Assembly: GCF_002797415.1 (NCBI RefSeq)
Contig: NZ_KZ454944.1
Coordinates: 1,320,665-1,384,664 of the forward strand
Origin: Bacillus alkalisoli
GTDB lineage: Bacteria; Bacillota; Bacilli; Bacillales; Bacillaceae_I
Direction of reading: 5' to 3'
Length of the DNA: 64,000 bases
Within the stretch, counting starts at the first letter, position 1; the number at the start of each line of letters is the position of its first letter. Of the stretch, positions 24,743-36,673 are shown piece by piece. The notes under the pieces were generated by a model. It saw only the letters and a program-made list of their open reading frames with translations, searched no databases and had not been told where the DNA came from. The position numbers and the translations under genes are program-made.

Positions 24743-25942
24743 ATGAAAGGCTACCGCACGTCGAACGTCATCGTATCATTCAATGGGACAAGCATAAAAA
24801 AAACAATCGTAGCAATAATCGCAGCATTCATCTTCATATTTGCGGTATCAGGTTTGTTAACTTCACTAAAGCCAGAATATAGAATTACATTCTCAGCAGT
24901 AAACGAGTTTTCAAAGCGTTTTTCTGGTGAGTCACTTTTATTTATTTTTGGATATGAAAATGCTTATTTTACACAAGGTATGTCAGCGGAAATTAAAAAG
25001 CCAAACTATGGTGCAGCCCTGTTTGAGTTGACAACTAGCTTGAATTTAGACGATCCAAGAAGCTTAATTCGAAATGAAATACCTGGATTCCGCCAGTTCG
25101 ATAGTGAAATTTTAATTGCTGGAGACGGAACTAACTATACAGACATTTCGATTGAATCACCTCCACCATATGAAGTGTTAATGGGGGAAAGGGAAGCAGC
25201 AATAGTAAATCTTGACGATATAGAATCGGATAAAGAAGATAATGAATCAACACCTCCTCCACTTTCAACTGGAGATAAAAAAGTAGTTTATATATATAAC
25301 TCTCATAACTATGAATCATTTTTGCCGTACCTAGACGGGGTGGAAAATCCTGACGATGCTCAACATTCAAAAGTAAATGTAATGCGTTTAGGTGAGAGGT
25401 TAAAGGATGAATTGGAATTAAGAGGTGTGGGCTCTCACTTTGAAACAACAGATATTATGGCAATGTTAAAAGAAAACAGATGGCTATATCCACAGTCTTA
25501 CAGAGCATCTAGAAAAGTTAAGGAAGCGGCAATTCAATCTAATCGTGATTTAAACTATTTTATAGATATTCATCGTGATGGAACTAGAAGAGACTCAACA
25601 ACGACGAATATAAACGGGGAAGACTATGCAAAGATAATGTTCGTTATTGGTACAAACCATAACGGCTGGGAAAAGAACTTAAAAATTGTAGAACAATTAG
25701 ATGCTCTCTTAAAAGAAAAATACCCAGGAATAAGCAGAGGGGCACGCCGTCAAGGTGGAGCAGGTAATAACGGAGTGTACAACCAAGATCTATCCGAACA
25801 ATCTATCCTTATTGAAATTGGTGGTGTCGACAACACTTTTGAAGAAATGTATCGCACAGTAGAAGCATTTGCCGATGTATTTAGCGAATTCTACTGGCAA
25901 GCAGAAAAAGTAGACAGTAAACCACAAGGAAGTGGTCAGTAA
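24743..25942 (+). CDS. spoIIP: SpoIIP, engulfment amidase/endopeptidase
   Basis: The 399-aa membrane-anchored peptidoglycan hydrolase works with SpoIID and SpoIIM in engulfment. It has an N-terminal membrane helix (about residues 18-37). The C-terminal SpoIIP domain has Y-I-Y-N-S-H-N-Y-E-S (zinc His), F-I-D-I-H-R-D and the catalytic I-L-I-E-I-G-G. ATG at 24743 follows AAAGGGTGAG. A GTG at 24728 overlaps that element. It is probably co-transcribed with yqxA. Confidence 0.95.
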   Translation: MKGYRTSNVIVSFNGTSIKKTIVAIIAAFIFIFAVSGLLTSLKPEYRITFSAVNEFSKRFSGESLLFIFGYENAYFTQGMSAEIKKPNYGAALFELTTSLNLDDPRSLIRNEIPGFRQFDSEILIAGDGTNYTDISIESPPPYEVLMGEREAAIVNLDDIESDKEDNESTPPPLSTGDKKVVYIYNSHNYESFLPYLDGVENPDDAQHSKVNVMRLGERLKDELELRGVGSHFETTDIMAMLKENRWLYPQSYRASRKVKEAAIQSNRDLNYFIDIHRDGTRRDSTTTNINGEDYAKIMFVIGTNHNGWEKNLKIVEQLDALLKEKYPGISRGARRQGGAGNNGVYNQDLSEQSILIEIGGVDNTFEEMYRTVEAFADVFSEFYWQAEKVDSKPQGSGQ

Positions 25943-25968
25943 CTATTATGAAAAGAGGTGCTAAAAGT

Positions 25969-26346
25969 ATGATGAAAAGGTTTATGTTGAAATGTACATT
26001 CATTGCATTTGTTCTATTTCTTGGAGTGCTTTTCGGCATGCAACAAGCAAATGTCGGAATGCAGAAAATGAAAGGATATGACGACCCGGCGTTTTCTGGA
26101 TCAGCTTTTCATGTAGCAAGTGAAGAAGGATTCAAAAGTACATTGCACGGAACTAATGTAACAAGCCAAGATATAAGAGAAAAACAAAAAAAATTAGAAG
26201 AAATTAAAACATTTAATGCCTTTTCTTCTATGGGAAAAAAATTAGCTGGCAGTGTGTCGGATATGGTTGATAAAGCAATAAAAGATACAACTGATAAGGT
26301 AGAAGAAAAAATCACGAATATAAATAGTAAGGAAGAGGGTAGCTGA
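25969..26346 (+). CDS. yqxA: YqxA-family (DUF3679) protein
   Basis: The 125-aa protein has an N-terminal membrane segment (about residues 5-24) followed by a hydrophilic, Lys/Asp-rich domain. It matches B. subtilis YqxA in position between spoIIP and lepA. ATG at 25969 follows AGAGGTG at 8-base spacing and is preferred over ATG at 25948. A terminator overlaps the stop. A sporulation role is assumed from its neighbour only. Confidence 0.85.
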   Translation: MMKRFMLKCTFIAFVLFLGVLFGMQQANVGMQKMKGYDDPAFSGSAFHVASEEGFKSTLHGTNVTSQDIREKQKKLEEIKTFNAFSSMGKKLAGSVSDMVDKAIKDTTDKVEEKITNINSKEEGS

Positions 26347-26361
26347 AAAGCTACTCTTTTT
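26331..26361 (+). terminator. Rho-independent terminator of spoIIP-yqxA
   Basis: AAGAGGGTAGCT pairs with AGCTACTCTTTT around GAAA, with a T-run. Confidence 0.85.
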
Positions 26362-26486
26362 AAATTAGGAAAATGGTTAAAGAGGCTAGTTTACTTTGCT
26401 TACTTATAAATTTCATTGAATCTTCACACCCTAATTGCTATAATGAGAAATAGTGTACTTTGCCGAAAATTGTAGGAGTGAAAGTA

Positions 26487-28322
26487 ATGAATAATGAAAA
26501 AAGATTAAAGCGTCAGTCCAATATCCGTAACTTTTCGATTATTGCCCATATTGACCATGGGAAATCAACGTTAGCTGACCGTATTTTAGAAAAAACATCT
26601 GCGTTAGCACAACGTGAAATGAAAAATCAGTTGTTAGACTCAATGGATTTAGAGCGTGAGCGTGGAATTACAATTAAACTGAACGCAGTCCAATTAAAAT
26701 ATAAAGCAAAAAATGGAGAAGAATATACCTTCCACCTTATTGATACCCCAGGGCATGTAGACTTTACATACGAAGTATCTCGAAGCCTAGCAGCTTGTGA
26801 AGGTGCAATTCTCGTAGTCGACGCAGCACAGGGTATCGAAGCACAAACGTTGGCGAACGTTTATCTTGCTTTAGATAATGATCTAGAAATCATGCCTGTA
26901 ATCAATAAAATCGACTTACCAAGTGCAGAACCCGAGCGAGTTCGTCAGGAAATTGAAGATGTAATTGGCTTAGATGCATCCGATGCTGTTCTTGCAAGTG
27001 CAAAAGCTGGAATTGGTATTGAAGAGATTCTGGAGCAAGTTGTAGTAAAAATTCCTGCACCAGAGGGTGACCCTGAAGCACCATTAAAAGCGTTAATATT
27101 CGACTCTTTATTCGATCCATACCGTGGAGTTGTTGCATACATTCGTGTCGTGGACGGTACAGTTAAAGTTGGCGATAAAATTAGAATGATGGCAACTGGT
27201 AAAGAATTCGAAGTGAATGAAGTAGGAGTATTCACTCCTAAGTCACTTATGCTTGACGAGTTAACGGTTGGGGACGTAGGGTTTTTAACAGCGTCCATTA
27301 AAAATGTTGGAGATACACGTGTAGGTGATACAATCACAAACGCAAAAAATGGAGCAACAGAGCCGTTACCAGGTTACCGTAAATTAAACCCGATGGTATT
27401 CTGTGGACTATACCCAATCGATTCTGCGAAATTCAATGACTTACGTGATGCCTTAGAAAAATTGGAATTAAATGATTCTGCTCTACAATACGAGCCTGAA
27501 ACATCGCAAGCATTAGGATTTGGATTCCGCTGTGGTTTCTTAGGACTACTTCACATGGAAATCATCCAAGAGCGTATTGAGCGTGAATTCAATATCGACT
27601 TAATTACTACGGCACCTTCCGTAATATATAACGTATTTTTAACAGATGGTTCAGAGCTTAGAGTAGACAACCCGTCTAACATGCCAAACCCTCAATCTAT
27701 TGATAGAGTAGAAGAGCCATACGTGAAAGCAACGATCATGGTACCAAACGATTATGTTGGTGCAGTAATGGAGCTTTGCCAAGACAAGCGTGGAAACTTC
27801 ATAGACATGACGTACCTAGACGATATTCGTGTAAGTGTGGTCTATCATATACCACTCGCAGAAATTGTATATGATTTCTTTGATCAGCTTAAATCGAGCA
27901 CAAAAGGATATGCTTCTTTTGACTATGAGTTAATTGGATACAAGCCTTCTCACTTAGTGAAGATGGATATTTTATTGAATACTGAACAAGTGGATGCATT
28001 GAGCTTTATCGTGCATAGAGATTCTGCATATGAACGTGGGAAGATTATCGTTGAAAAACTAAAAGAACTTATTCCGAGACAACAATTCGAAGTGCCGATT
28101 CAAGCGACTATCGGGCAAAAAGTTGTTGCGCGTTCAACCATTAAAGCAATGCGTAAAAACGTACTTGCAAAATGTTACGGTGGAGATATTTCTCGTAAAC
28201 GTAAACTTCTTGATAAACAAAAAGAAGGAAAAAAGCGTATGAAATCTGTAGGATCTGTAGAAGTACCGCAAGAAGCATTCATGGCAGTACTGAAAATGGA
28301 CGATACCAACAGTAAAAAATAG
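26487..28322 (+). CDS. lepA: Elongation factor 4 (LepA)
   Basis: The 611-aa translational GTPase has the P-loop A-H-I-D-H-G-K-S-T, switch motif R-G-I-T-I-K, D-T-P-G-H-V-D and N-K-I-D. The LepA-specific C-terminal domain ends with [12 protein letters not shown]. It acts on the ribosome, with roles in back-translocation or 30S assembly proposed. ATG at 26487 follows TAGGAGTG and gives the usual start [14 protein letters not shown] nine codons earlier is unsupported. Confidence 0.97.
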   Translation: MNNEKRLKRQSNIRNFSIIAHIDHGKSTLADRILEKTSALAQREMKNQLLDSMDLERERGITIKLNAVQLKYKAKNGEEYTFHLIDTPGHVDFTYEVSRSLAACEGAILVVDAAQGIEAQTLANVYLALDNDLEIMPVINKIDLPSAEPERVRQEIEDVIGLDASDAVLASAKAGIGIEEILEQVVVKIPAPEGDPEAPLKALIFDSLFDPYRGVVAYIRVVDGTVKVGDKIRMMATGKEFEVNEVGVFTPKSLMLDELTVGDVGFLTASIKNVGDTRVGDTITNAKNGATEPLPGYRKLNPMVFCGLYPIDSAKFNDLRDALEKLELNDSALQYEPETSQALGFGFRCGFLGLLHMEIIQERIEREFNIDLITTAPSVIYNVFLTDGSELRVDNPSNMPNPQSIDRVEEPYVKATIMVPNDYVGAVMELCQDKRGNFIDMTYLDDIRVSVVYHIPLAEIVYDFFDQLKSSTKGYASFDYELIGYKPSHLVKMDILLNTEQVDALSFIVHRDSAYERGKIIVEKLKELIPRQQFEVPIQATIGQKVVARSTIKAMRKNVLAKCYGGDISRKRKLLDKQKEGKKRMKSVGSVEVPQEAFMAVLKMDDTNSKK

Positions 28323-28329
28323 AAAACAT

Positions 28330-28355
28330 ACCGCAGAATTTCTGCGGTTTTTTCT
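28330..28355 (+). terminator. Rho-independent terminator of lepA
   Basis: ACCGCAGAA and TTCTGCGGT enclose one base and are followed by six T residues. Confidence 0.9.
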
Positions 28356-28382
28356 ATATCAACCAATGAAAGTGTGAAAAGA

Positions 28383-29522
28383 ATGCCTAAATCAGCATAC
28401 TTACATATTCCGTTTTGTCACCATATTTGTCATTACTGTGACTTCAATAAAGTTTTCTTGAAAAATCAGCCAGTAGACGAATACTTAACCTATATGGAAA
28501 GAGAAATGGCAAATACGATGCAAAAGTTCCCTGCAAAAGAGCTTGATACCATTTTTGTTGGTGGCGGAACACCGACAGCGTTATCTGTCTCACAATTAGA
28601 AGTGTTTCTAACTTCTATTGAAAAACAACTGCCATTCAGCAAAAATAACGTAGAATACACATTTGAAGCAAATCCAGGCGAACTGTCTTTAGAAAAACTA
28701 CAACTATTAAAACAATTCGGAGTTAATCGTCTTAGCTTTGGAGTGCAAAGTTTTAACGATGACTTGCTTAAGTTCATCGGTCGATCTCACCGTAAACAAG
28801 ATGTTTACCGCACATTAGAATTGGCGAAACAAGCAGGATTTACGAATATTAGTATTGATCTCATTTATAGCCTCCCTAACCAGACAGTAGAAGACTTTAA
28901 AGAAACGCTAAAAGAAGCTTTGTCACTAGAGATGAATCACTATTCCGCATACTCGTTAATAATTGAACCGAAAACAGTATTCTATAACCTAATGAACAAA
29001 GGGAAACTACCTCTTCCTACACAAGACGATGAAGCTATGATGTATGATGTGCTCCTTAATGAAATGGAAAAACATAACATTGTTCAATACGAAATTAGTA
29101 ATTTTGCAAAGCCAGGCTTTGAAAGTAAACATAACTTAACGTATTGGAATAACAATGAATATTACGGCTTTGGTGCAGGGGCTCATAGTTATGTTGATGG
29201 TGTAAGACGTTCAAATTTTGGTCCATTAAAAAAATACATGGATCAAATAAACGAAACAAACTTCCCTTACAATAATGAACAAAAAGTAACAAAACTAGAA
29301 CAAATGGAAGAAGAATTGTTTTTAGGATTAAGAAAATCGGATGGTGTATCTATCTCACTTTTTGAAAAAAAATATAACGATTCGATTTTTACTATTTTTG
29401 AAAATCCAATAAAAGAGAACTTAAACAAAAGGTACTTAGAGCGAAATAGCGATAATATTTACTTAACAAGAGAAGGTAAGTTTTTAGGGAACGAAGTATT
29501 TCAATCTTTCCTTTTCGTATAA
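28383..29522 (+). CDS. hemW: HemW, radical SAM heme chaperone (HemN-like)
   Basis: The 379-aa radical SAM protein has the cluster motif C12-x3-C16-x2-C19 (C-H-H-I-C-H-Y-C), followed by G-G-G-T-P-T. It also has the HemN-type C-terminal domain with Y-E-I-S-N-F-A-K-P-G and H-N-L-x-Y-W-N. It lacks the extra N-terminal residues of true coproporphyrinogen dehydrogenase, so the heme-chaperone role (HemW) is the better name. ATG at 28383 is favoured. GTG at 28374 is possible, and neither has a strong ribosome site. Confidence 0.93.
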   Translation: MPKSAYLHIPFCHHICHYCDFNKVFLKNQPVDEYLTYMEREMANTMQKFPAKELDTIFVGGGTPTALSVSQLEVFLTSIEKQLPFSKNNVEYTFEANPGELSLEKLQLLKQFGVNRLSFGVQSFNDDLLKFIGRSHRKQDVYRTLELAKQAGFTNISIDLIYSLPNQTVEDFKETLKEALSLEMNHYSAYSLIIEPKTVFYNLMNKGKLPLPTQDDEAMMYDVLLNEMEKHNIVQYEISNFAKPGFESKHNLTYWNNNEYYGFGAGAHSYVDGVRRSNFGPLKKYMDQINETNFPYNNEQKVTKLEQMEEELFLGLRKSDGVSISLFEKKYNDSIFTIFENPIKENLNKRYLERNSDNIYLTREGKFLGNEVFQSFLFV

Positions 29523-29538
29523 TTTCCGTTCCTTTTCG

Positions 29539-29604
29539 TTGACATTGCTATTTCAATTTGGTAATTTATTTATAGAATTAGCACTCGAGTTAAGTGAGTG
29601 CTAA
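29539..29604 (+). promoter_or_regulatory. Sigma-A promoter with CIRCE operator of the heat-shock operon
   Basis: TTGACA (29539-29544), 17 bp and TAATTT (29562-29567) form the promoter. The perfect CIRCE element TTAGCACTC-N9-GAGTGCTAA lies at 29578-29604, around or just after the start of transcription. HrcA binds CIRCE and represses the operon until heat shock. Confidence 0.97.
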
Positions 29605-29619
29605 CAGAGGTGATGTTGA

Positions 29620-30651
29620 ATGCTTACAGAACGTCAGTTGTTAATCTTGCAAGTAATCATTGACGACTTTATCCGCTCTGCGCAACCAATTGGTTCGAGA
29701 ACATTGTCTAAAAAAGAAGGTATTTCCTTTAGTTCAGCGACAATCCGTAACGAGATGTCTGATTTAGAAGAACTTGGTTTCATCGAGAAACCACACACTT
29801 CCTCTGGAAGAGTTCCATCTGAAAAAGGATATCGGTACTATGTGGATCACCTTTTGTCACCTGAACATCTTTCTAAGCAAGATATAACAGAAATTAAGTC
29901 GCTTTTTCGAGAACAAATTTTTGAACTTGAAAAAGTTGTACAAAAGTCTGCGCAAATTTTATCGGAATTAACAAAGTATACATCGATTGTGCTTGGACCA
30001 GCTTTCCAACAAAATCGACTCAAACGTCTACAAATCATTCCGATAAGTCAAGATAAAGCAGTCGCCATCATCGTGACAGACACTGGACATGTAGAGAATC
30101 GTACGATTACGTTTCCTACATCGATGGACCCGTCTGATTTAGAAAAAATGGTTAACATTTTGAATGAACGCTTAGTAGGGGTGCCGTTAAGTGACCTAAT
30201 TAATAAGCTATACAAAGAAGTAGCTATCTTACTACGCTCGCATATTAGCAACTATGAAAATGTGATGCAGTCATTAAGCACGACTCTTACAATGGATGAA
30301 CAAGATAAGATTTTCTTTGGCGGTAAAACAAACATGTTAGCACAACCAGAATTTAATGATATTAATAAAATCCGCTCCCTTTTACTTTTAATCGATCAAG
30401 GGAAAGATTTATACCATCACTTAAGGTCGAAAGAAGAAGGAATACAAATTAATATTGGTAGTGAAAACAACATTTCCGGTATGGAAAATTGCAGTCTAAT
30501 AACGGCAAGCTACTCGTTAGGGCCAAAACAATTAGGAACAATCGCCATTTTAGGCCCTACACGAATGGAATACTCAAGAGTAGTAAGCTTACTACAACTA
30601 GTAAGCCATGACCTCTCCAATGCCATGACAAACTTGTATCAAAAAGATTAG
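29620..30651 (+). CDS. hrcA: Heat-inducible repressor HrcA
   Basis: The 343-aa repressor begins [11 protein letters not shown] and has a winged helix ([13 protein letters not shown] near residue 38). The HrcA domain includes S-S-G-R-V-P-S and F-G-G-K-T-N. It binds CIRCE with help from GroEL. CIRCE lies directly upstream. AGAGGTG precedes the ATG. Confidence 0.97.
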   Translation: MLTERQLLILQVIIDDFIRSAQPIGSRTLSKKEGISFSSATIRNEMSDLEELGFIEKPHTSSGRVPSEKGYRYYVDHLLSPEHLSKQDITEIKSLFREQIFELEKVVQKSAQILSELTKYTSIVLGPAFQQNRLKRLQIIPISQDKAVAIIVTDTGHVENRTITFPTSMDPSDLEKMVNILNERLVGVPLSDLINKLYKEVAILLRSHISNYENVMQSLSTTLTMDEQDKIFFGGKTNMLAQPEFNDINKIRSLLLLIDQGKDLYHHLRSKEEGIQINIGSENNISGMENCSLITASYSLGPKQLGTIAILGPTRMEYSRVVSLLQLVSHDLSNAMTNLYQKD

Positions 30652-30681
30652 CGTTGGAGATATTGTTAAAGGGAATTTAAA

Positions 30682-30719
30682 CAGGCAATGGCGCTATTGA
30701 ACAATTAGCGCTGCGCCTG
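30682..30719 (+). other. Stem-loop between hrcA and grpE
   Basis: CAGGC pairs with GCCTG as an outer stem, and GCGCTATTG pairs with CAATTAGCGC (one bulge) as an inner stem. B. subtilis dnaK operon mRNA is known to be processed in the hrcA-grpE gap, and this structure sits in the corresponding place. It could alternatively attenuate transcription. Confidence 0.6.
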
Positions 30720-30742
30720 ATCTTTTAAGGGAGGTGAAACGA

Positions 30743-31321
30743 TTGACTACAAATAAAGACAACGTAACAGTGGAAGAAACAAACGAACAAGAAGTACAAG
30801 AAGAAATCATCACTGAAGAATTCACTGAAGAAGTAAAGGAAGAAGCTCCAGTTTCTAATGAAGAAGAAAGTACTTCTGCACTAGAAGAACTTCATTCAAA
30901 GTTAAACGAGTCTGAAAACAAATACTTACGTCTACATGCAGACTTTGATAACTTCCGTAGAAGAGTAAGATTAGATCAAGAAGCGACACAAAAATATCGT
31001 GCGCAAAACCTTGTAACAGACATTTTACCAGCATTGGACAACTTTGAACGTGCTCTTAAAGTTGATTCGGAAGATGAACAAATTAAAACGTTTCTACAAG
31101 GAATGGATATGGTATATCGCCAGTTAATGGATGCCTTGAAAAACGAAGGTGTTGAAGTAATTGAAGCGGTAGGTCAATCATTCGATCCACACTTACATCA
31201 AGCTATAATGCAAGTGGAGGAAGAAGGAGTAGAACCGAACACTGTCGTGGAAGAGTTCCAAAAAGGATACAAACTTAAAGATCGAGTAATCCGACCTTCC
31301 ATGGTAAAAGTAAGCCAATAA
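30743..31321 (+). CDS. grpE: GrpE nucleotide exchange factor
   Basis: The 192-aa co-chaperone has a long acidic N-terminal region (residues 1-60) typical of Bacillus GrpE and a coiled coil. The GrpE core includes F-D-N-F-R-R-R and the C-terminal [16 protein letters not shown]. It releases ADP from DnaK. TTG at 30743 is chosen because GGGAGGTGA lies 5-6 bases upstream. The GTG at 30734 is inside that element. Confidence 0.96.
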   Translation: MTTNKDNVTVEETNEQEVQEEIITEEFTEEVKEEAPVSNEEESTSALEELHSKLNESENKYLRLHADFDNFRRRVRLDQEATQKYRAQNLVTDILPALDNFERALKVDSEDEQIKTFLQGMDMVYRQLMDALKNEGVEVIEAVGQSFDPHLHQAIMQVEEEGVEPNTVVEEFQKGYKLKDRVIRPSMVKVSQ

Positions 31322-31367
31322 AGGTTCAGATTAACGACCTACATATAAATTAACATGCAGATTTTAG

Positions 31368-33221
<1,854 letters not shown>

Positions 33222-33231
33222 ATCAAGAATT

Positions 33232-33265
33232 AAAGAAAGTCAAAGTTACCTTTGGCTTTCTTTTT
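33232..33265 (+). terminator. Hairpin terminator between dnaK and dnaJ
   Basis: AAAGAAAGTCAAAG pairs with CTTTGGCTTTCTTT (one G-U) around a short loop, with T residues following. It is probably a partial terminator inside the heat-shock cluster. Confidence 0.85.
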
Positions 33266-33320
33266 AATGTAATGCTCTTTGCTCTGTAAAAACATATAGT
33301 AGATTTATTATACTATTCAG

Positions 33321-33450
33321 CAGTTGATTGGAGCGCAAGTCGTAGACTCCTGCGGGAAAAGCGGGGAGCGGGAGACCCCGCAGGCGCGAATGCGCTGAGG
33401 AGGCTCCCGGCCCGCCCGCGGAAAGCGGAGACTTGCGCGGAGATCAACAG
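33321..33450. repeat. GC-rich palindromic repeat, copy 2
   Basis: About 130 bp, from CAGTTGAT to ATCAACAG. It contains TAGACTCCTGCGGG, GGGAGACCCC, GGAGGCTCCCGGCCCGCCC and GCGGAAAGCGGAGAC. The arms are less perfect than in copy 3. It lies between the dnaK terminator and dnaJ. Confidence 0.9.
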
Positions 33451-33601
33451 CGGTGATAAATAGAATCTAATATAAAGAATGATAAAACGTACAAAATATA
33501 AAAGCATAAACTATCATTGTGGAATCTAATACTTTTATTGCAAAGTCTATTTAGTAGATGATACAATTACCTTTATGTGAATAAAACGGGAGTGGGTATG
33601 A

Positions 33602-34726
33602 ATGAGTAAACGTGATTACTATGAAGTACTCGGCGTTAGTAAAGGCGCTTCAAAAGACGAGATAAAAAAATCGTATAGAAAGCTATCCAAACAATATCAT
33701 CCAGATATTAATTCAGCGCCAGATGCTGCAGACAAATTTAAAGAAATTAAAGAAGCATACGAAGTATTGAGCGACGATCAAAAGCGTTCGCACTACGACC
33801 AATTCGGTCATACTGACCCTAATCAAGGATTCGGTGGTTTTGGTGGTGGAGCAGGTGGCTTCGGTGGCTTTGAAGATATTTTCGAAACATTTTTCGGTGG
33901 CGGTGGTGGTAGACGTCGCGATCCGAACGCACCTCGCCAAGGAGCAGATTTACAATATACAATGACGCTTTCTTTTGAAGAAGCAGCTTTCGGAAAAGAA
34001 ACAGACATTGAGATTCCAAGAGAAGAGTCATGTGATACATGTAGCGGTACAGGAGCCAAACCTGGTACGAAGGTAGAAACATGTTCACATTGTCGTGGAA
34101 CGGGGCAAGAAAGTATTGAACAAAACACGCCATTTGGACGAATTGTTAATAAAAGAACTTGTAGTAAATGTCAAGGGACAGGTAAATCTATACCGCAAAA
34201 ATGTTCGTCATGTCATGGTGCAGGCAGAATTAAAAAACGTAATACAATTAACGTGAAAATCCCTGCAGGTATTGATGATGGTCAACAACTACGCATCTCC
34301 GGTAAAGGGGAAGCAGGTATTAACGGTGGACCTCCGGGAGATCTATATATTGTTTTCCACGTACGCTCACATGAATTTTTCGAGCGTGATGGCGATGATA
34401 TTTATTGCGAAATGCCGATTACCTTTGCACAAGCAGCTCTAGGTGACGAAGTTGAAGTACCAACACTTTCAGGAAAAGTAAAGCTAAAAGTTCCAGCTGG
34501 TACACAAACTGGTACGAACTTCCGTCTAAAAGGAAAAGGTGTTGCAAACGTAAGAGGTTATGGACATGGTGACCAACATATTAAAATTAGAGTGATTACT
34601 CCTACGAAATTAACTGAAAAGCAAAAGCAATTATTAAGAGAATTTGCTGATATTAGTGGTCAAACGCCGGATGAACAAGACGCTGGATTTTTTGCGAAAG
34701 TAAAACGTGCCTTTAAAGGTGAATAA
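33602..34726 (+). CDS. dnaJ: Molecular chaperone DnaJ (Hsp40)
   Basis: The 374-aa class I Hsp40 has a J-domain with H33-P-D35, a Gly/Phe-rich linker (about residues 75-105) and four C-x-x-C-x-G-x-G zinc repeats. Examples are C-D-T-C-S-G-T-G and [10 protein letters not shown]-terminal substrate domain follows. It stimulates the DnaK ATPase. GGGAGTGGG precedes the ATG. prmA follows after 19 bases. Confidence 0.98.
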   Translation: MSKRDYYEVLGVSKGASKDEIKKSYRKLSKQYHPDINSAPDAADKFKEIKEAYEVLSDDQKRSHYDQFGHTDPNQGFGGFGGGAGGFGGFEDIFETFFGGGGGRRRDPNAPRQGADLQYTMTLSFEEAAFGKETDIEIPREESCDTCSGTGAKPGTKVETCSHCRGTGQESIEQNTPFGRIVNKRTCSKCQGTGKSIPQKCSSCHGAGRIKKRNTINVKIPAGIDDGQQLRISGKGEAGINGGPPGDLYIVFHVRSHEFFERDGDDIYCEMPITFAQAALGDEVEVPTLSGKVKLKVPAGTQTGTNFRLKGKGVANVRGYGHGDQHIKIRVITPTKLTEKQKQLLREFADISGQTPDEQDAGFFAKVKRAFKGE

Positions 34727-34745
34727 GAAAGGATTGAGTTGGTAG

Positions 34746-35684
34746 ATGAAATGGTCTGAAATTAGCATCCATACAACAAATGAAGCGGTAGAACCTATTT
34801 CCAACATATTACACGAGGCAGGTGCAAGTGGAGTCGTTATTGAGGACTTATTGGACTTAACAAAAGAGCGTGAAGATATGTTTGGAGAAATCTATCAACT
34901 TGATCCAAAAGACTATCCAAATGAAGGTGTCATCATTAAAGCTTACTTACCAGTCAACAGTTTTCTTGGAGAAACAGTCGACGGCATTAAAGAAGCAATC
35001 AATAATTTACTTGTATTTGATATTGATCTTGGTTTAAATGAAATTTCTATTAGCGAAGTTAATGAAGAGGAGTGGGCAACTGCTTGGAAAAAGTATTATA
35101 ACCCGGTAAAAATCTCTGAAAAATTCACTATCGTTCCTACATGGGAAACTTACGAGCCTGTAAGCTCTGATGAGAAAATTATTGAACTTGACCCAGGGAT
35201 GGCGTTTGGTACTGGTACTCACCCTACAACAGTATTATGTATTCAAGCATTAGAAAGAACCGTGCAAGATCAAGATAAAGTAATTGATGTTGGTACTGGA
35301 TCTGGTGTTTTAAGTATTGCGGCAGCTATGTTAGGTGCTCAGGATGTACAAGCACTAGATCTGGATGAAATAGCGGTAGAAGCGGCCAAACTTAACATAA
35401 AGCTAAACAAAGTTCATTCAGTTGTTACAGTTAAACAAAATAACTTACTAAACAATGTTGAAGGACCTGTTAACGTTGTTGTTGCCAATATTTTAGCAGA
35501 AGTTATTTTACGCTTCACAGATAAAGTATTCGAAGTATTAGAACCAGGAGGAACATTTATCTCTTCCGGTATCATTGCGACGAAAAAACAAGAAGTAAAA
35601 GATAGTCTATTAAAAGCAGGCTTTGTCATCGAAGAAACAATGATGATGGAAGACTGGGTTGCTTTTATTGCTAGAAAGAAATAA
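34746..35684 (+). CDS. prmA: Ribosomal protein L11 methyltransferase
   Basis: The 312-aa SAM enzyme has an N-terminal L11-binding domain ([10 protein letters not shown]). Its methyltransferase motif is [15 protein letters not shown] (about 178-192), preceded by [14 protein letters not shown] and followed by N-I-L-A-E-V-I. It trimethylates L11. Its place after dnaJ is conserved in Bacillus. Confidence 0.96.
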   Translation: MKWSEISIHTTNEAVEPISNILHEAGASGVVIEDLLDLTKEREDMFGEIYQLDPKDYPNEGVIIKAYLPVNSFLGETVDGIKEAINNLLVFDIDLGLNEISISEVNEEEWATAWKKYYNPVKISEKFTIVPTWETYEPVSSDEKIIELDPGMAFGTGTHPTTVLCIQALERTVQDQDKVIDVGTGSGVLSIAAAMLGAQDVQALDLDEIAVEAAKLNIKLNKVHSVVTVKQNNLLNNVEGPVNVVVANILAEVILRFTDKVFEVLEPGGTFISSGIIATKKQEVKDSLLKAGFVIEETMMMEDWVAFIARKK

Positions 35685-35730
35685 ATATAGGCAATGTTAA
35701 AGTTAAGTGTTGATATTTAATAACTTCTAG

Positions 35731-35860
35731 CTGTTGATTTCCGTGCAAGGCGGAGACTCCTGCGGGAGAAGCGGGGAACGGGAGACCCCACAGACGCGAA
35801 TGCGTAGAGGAGGCTCCCGGCCCGCCCGCGGAAAGCGAAGCCTTGCACGGAAATCAACAG
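35731..35860. repeat. GC-rich palindromic repeat, copy 3 (perfect arms)
   Basis: This 130-bp copy lies between prmA and rsmE. Its outer 21-bp arms (35731-35751 and 35840-35860) are exact reverse complements. The core matches copies 2 and 5 (GGAGACTCCTGCGGGAGAAG, CCCGGCCCGCCCGCGG). The arm sequence after TTGATT differs from the other copies, yet pairs fully with its own partner. Confidence 0.92.
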
Positions 35861-35910
35861 CGGTTTATATCACAACCAATCTTAAATAAACTTTCAAGGG
35901 CGTGTATTTG

Positions 35911-36663
35911 ATGCAACGTTATTTTGTAAACAAACAACAAATAAATGAACAAACTATTTCAATTATTGGAGATGATGTTCATCATATTACACGCGTTTTA
36001 CGAATGAGTGAAGGTGACGAAATCTTATGTAGTTGCCAAGAAACAAAAAGAACAGCACATTGTAAAATTGCTGAAATTTCCAATGAACAAATTACAGCTC
36101 ATGTTGTAAAATGGATAGAGGCAAATTCAGAATTACCAGTGAAGGTCACGATTGCGAGCGGGTTGCCTAAAGGGGATAAACTAGAATTGATTATCCAAAA
36201 AGGTACAGAACTAGGAGCTGAAAGCTTTATCCCTTTTAATGCTGCTCGTTCTATTGTAAAGTGGGATGAAAAAAAGGCAGGCAAAAAAGTAGAACGTTGG
36301 GAGAAAATCGCGAAAGAAGCTGCAGAGCAATCACATCGCGTGACAATTCCTACAATTAACGCCCCTTTTAGCTTTAAACAATTATGTGATGTTAGCACAC
36401 AATACGATAAAAAAATCGTTGCATATGAAGAAGAAGCAAAACGTGGAGAGAAATCGGCATTTGCAAAAGTTCTTTCTGAAATGAAAGCAAACGAATCAGT
36501 TCTTATTGTTTTTGGACCAGAAGGCGGTCTTACAGAAAAAGAAGTAGGAGTGTTAACGGAACTTGACTTCGTTAGCTGTTCTTTTGGCCCGAGAATTTTA
36601 CGTACAGAAACGGCTCCATTATACGGACTTGCCGCTATTTCTTACCATTTTGAATTAATGTGA
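35911..36663 (+). CDS. rsmE: 16S rRNA (uracil1498-N3)-methyltransferase
   Basis: The 250-aa SPOUT-class enzyme has G-L-P-K-G-D-K, Q-K-G-T-E-L-G, F-G-P-E-G-G-L-T and the knot motif L-G/F-G-P-R-I-L-R-x-E-T-A. ATG at 35911 follows AAGGGCG and matches the usual start M-Q-R-Y-F. A GTG three codons earlier overlaps that element. mtaB follows immediately. Confidence 0.95.
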   Translation: MQRYFVNKQQINEQTISIIGDDVHHITRVLRMSEGDEILCSCQETKRTAHCKIAEISNEQITAHVVKWIEANSELPVKVTIASGLPKGDKLELIIQKGTELGAESFIPFNAARSIVKWDEKKAGKKVERWEKIAKEAAEQSHRVTIPTINAPFSFKQLCDVSTQYDKKIVAYEEEAKRGEKSAFAKVLSEMKANESVLIVFGPEGGLTEKEVGVLTELDFVSCSFGPRILRTETAPLYGLAAISYHFELM

Positions 36664-36673
36664 GGTGAATTCA

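Noticed and set aside
33819-34133. Minus-strand frames within dnaJ
   Set aside because: These are antisense shadows caused by the Gly-rich and Cys-repeat codons of dnaJ.
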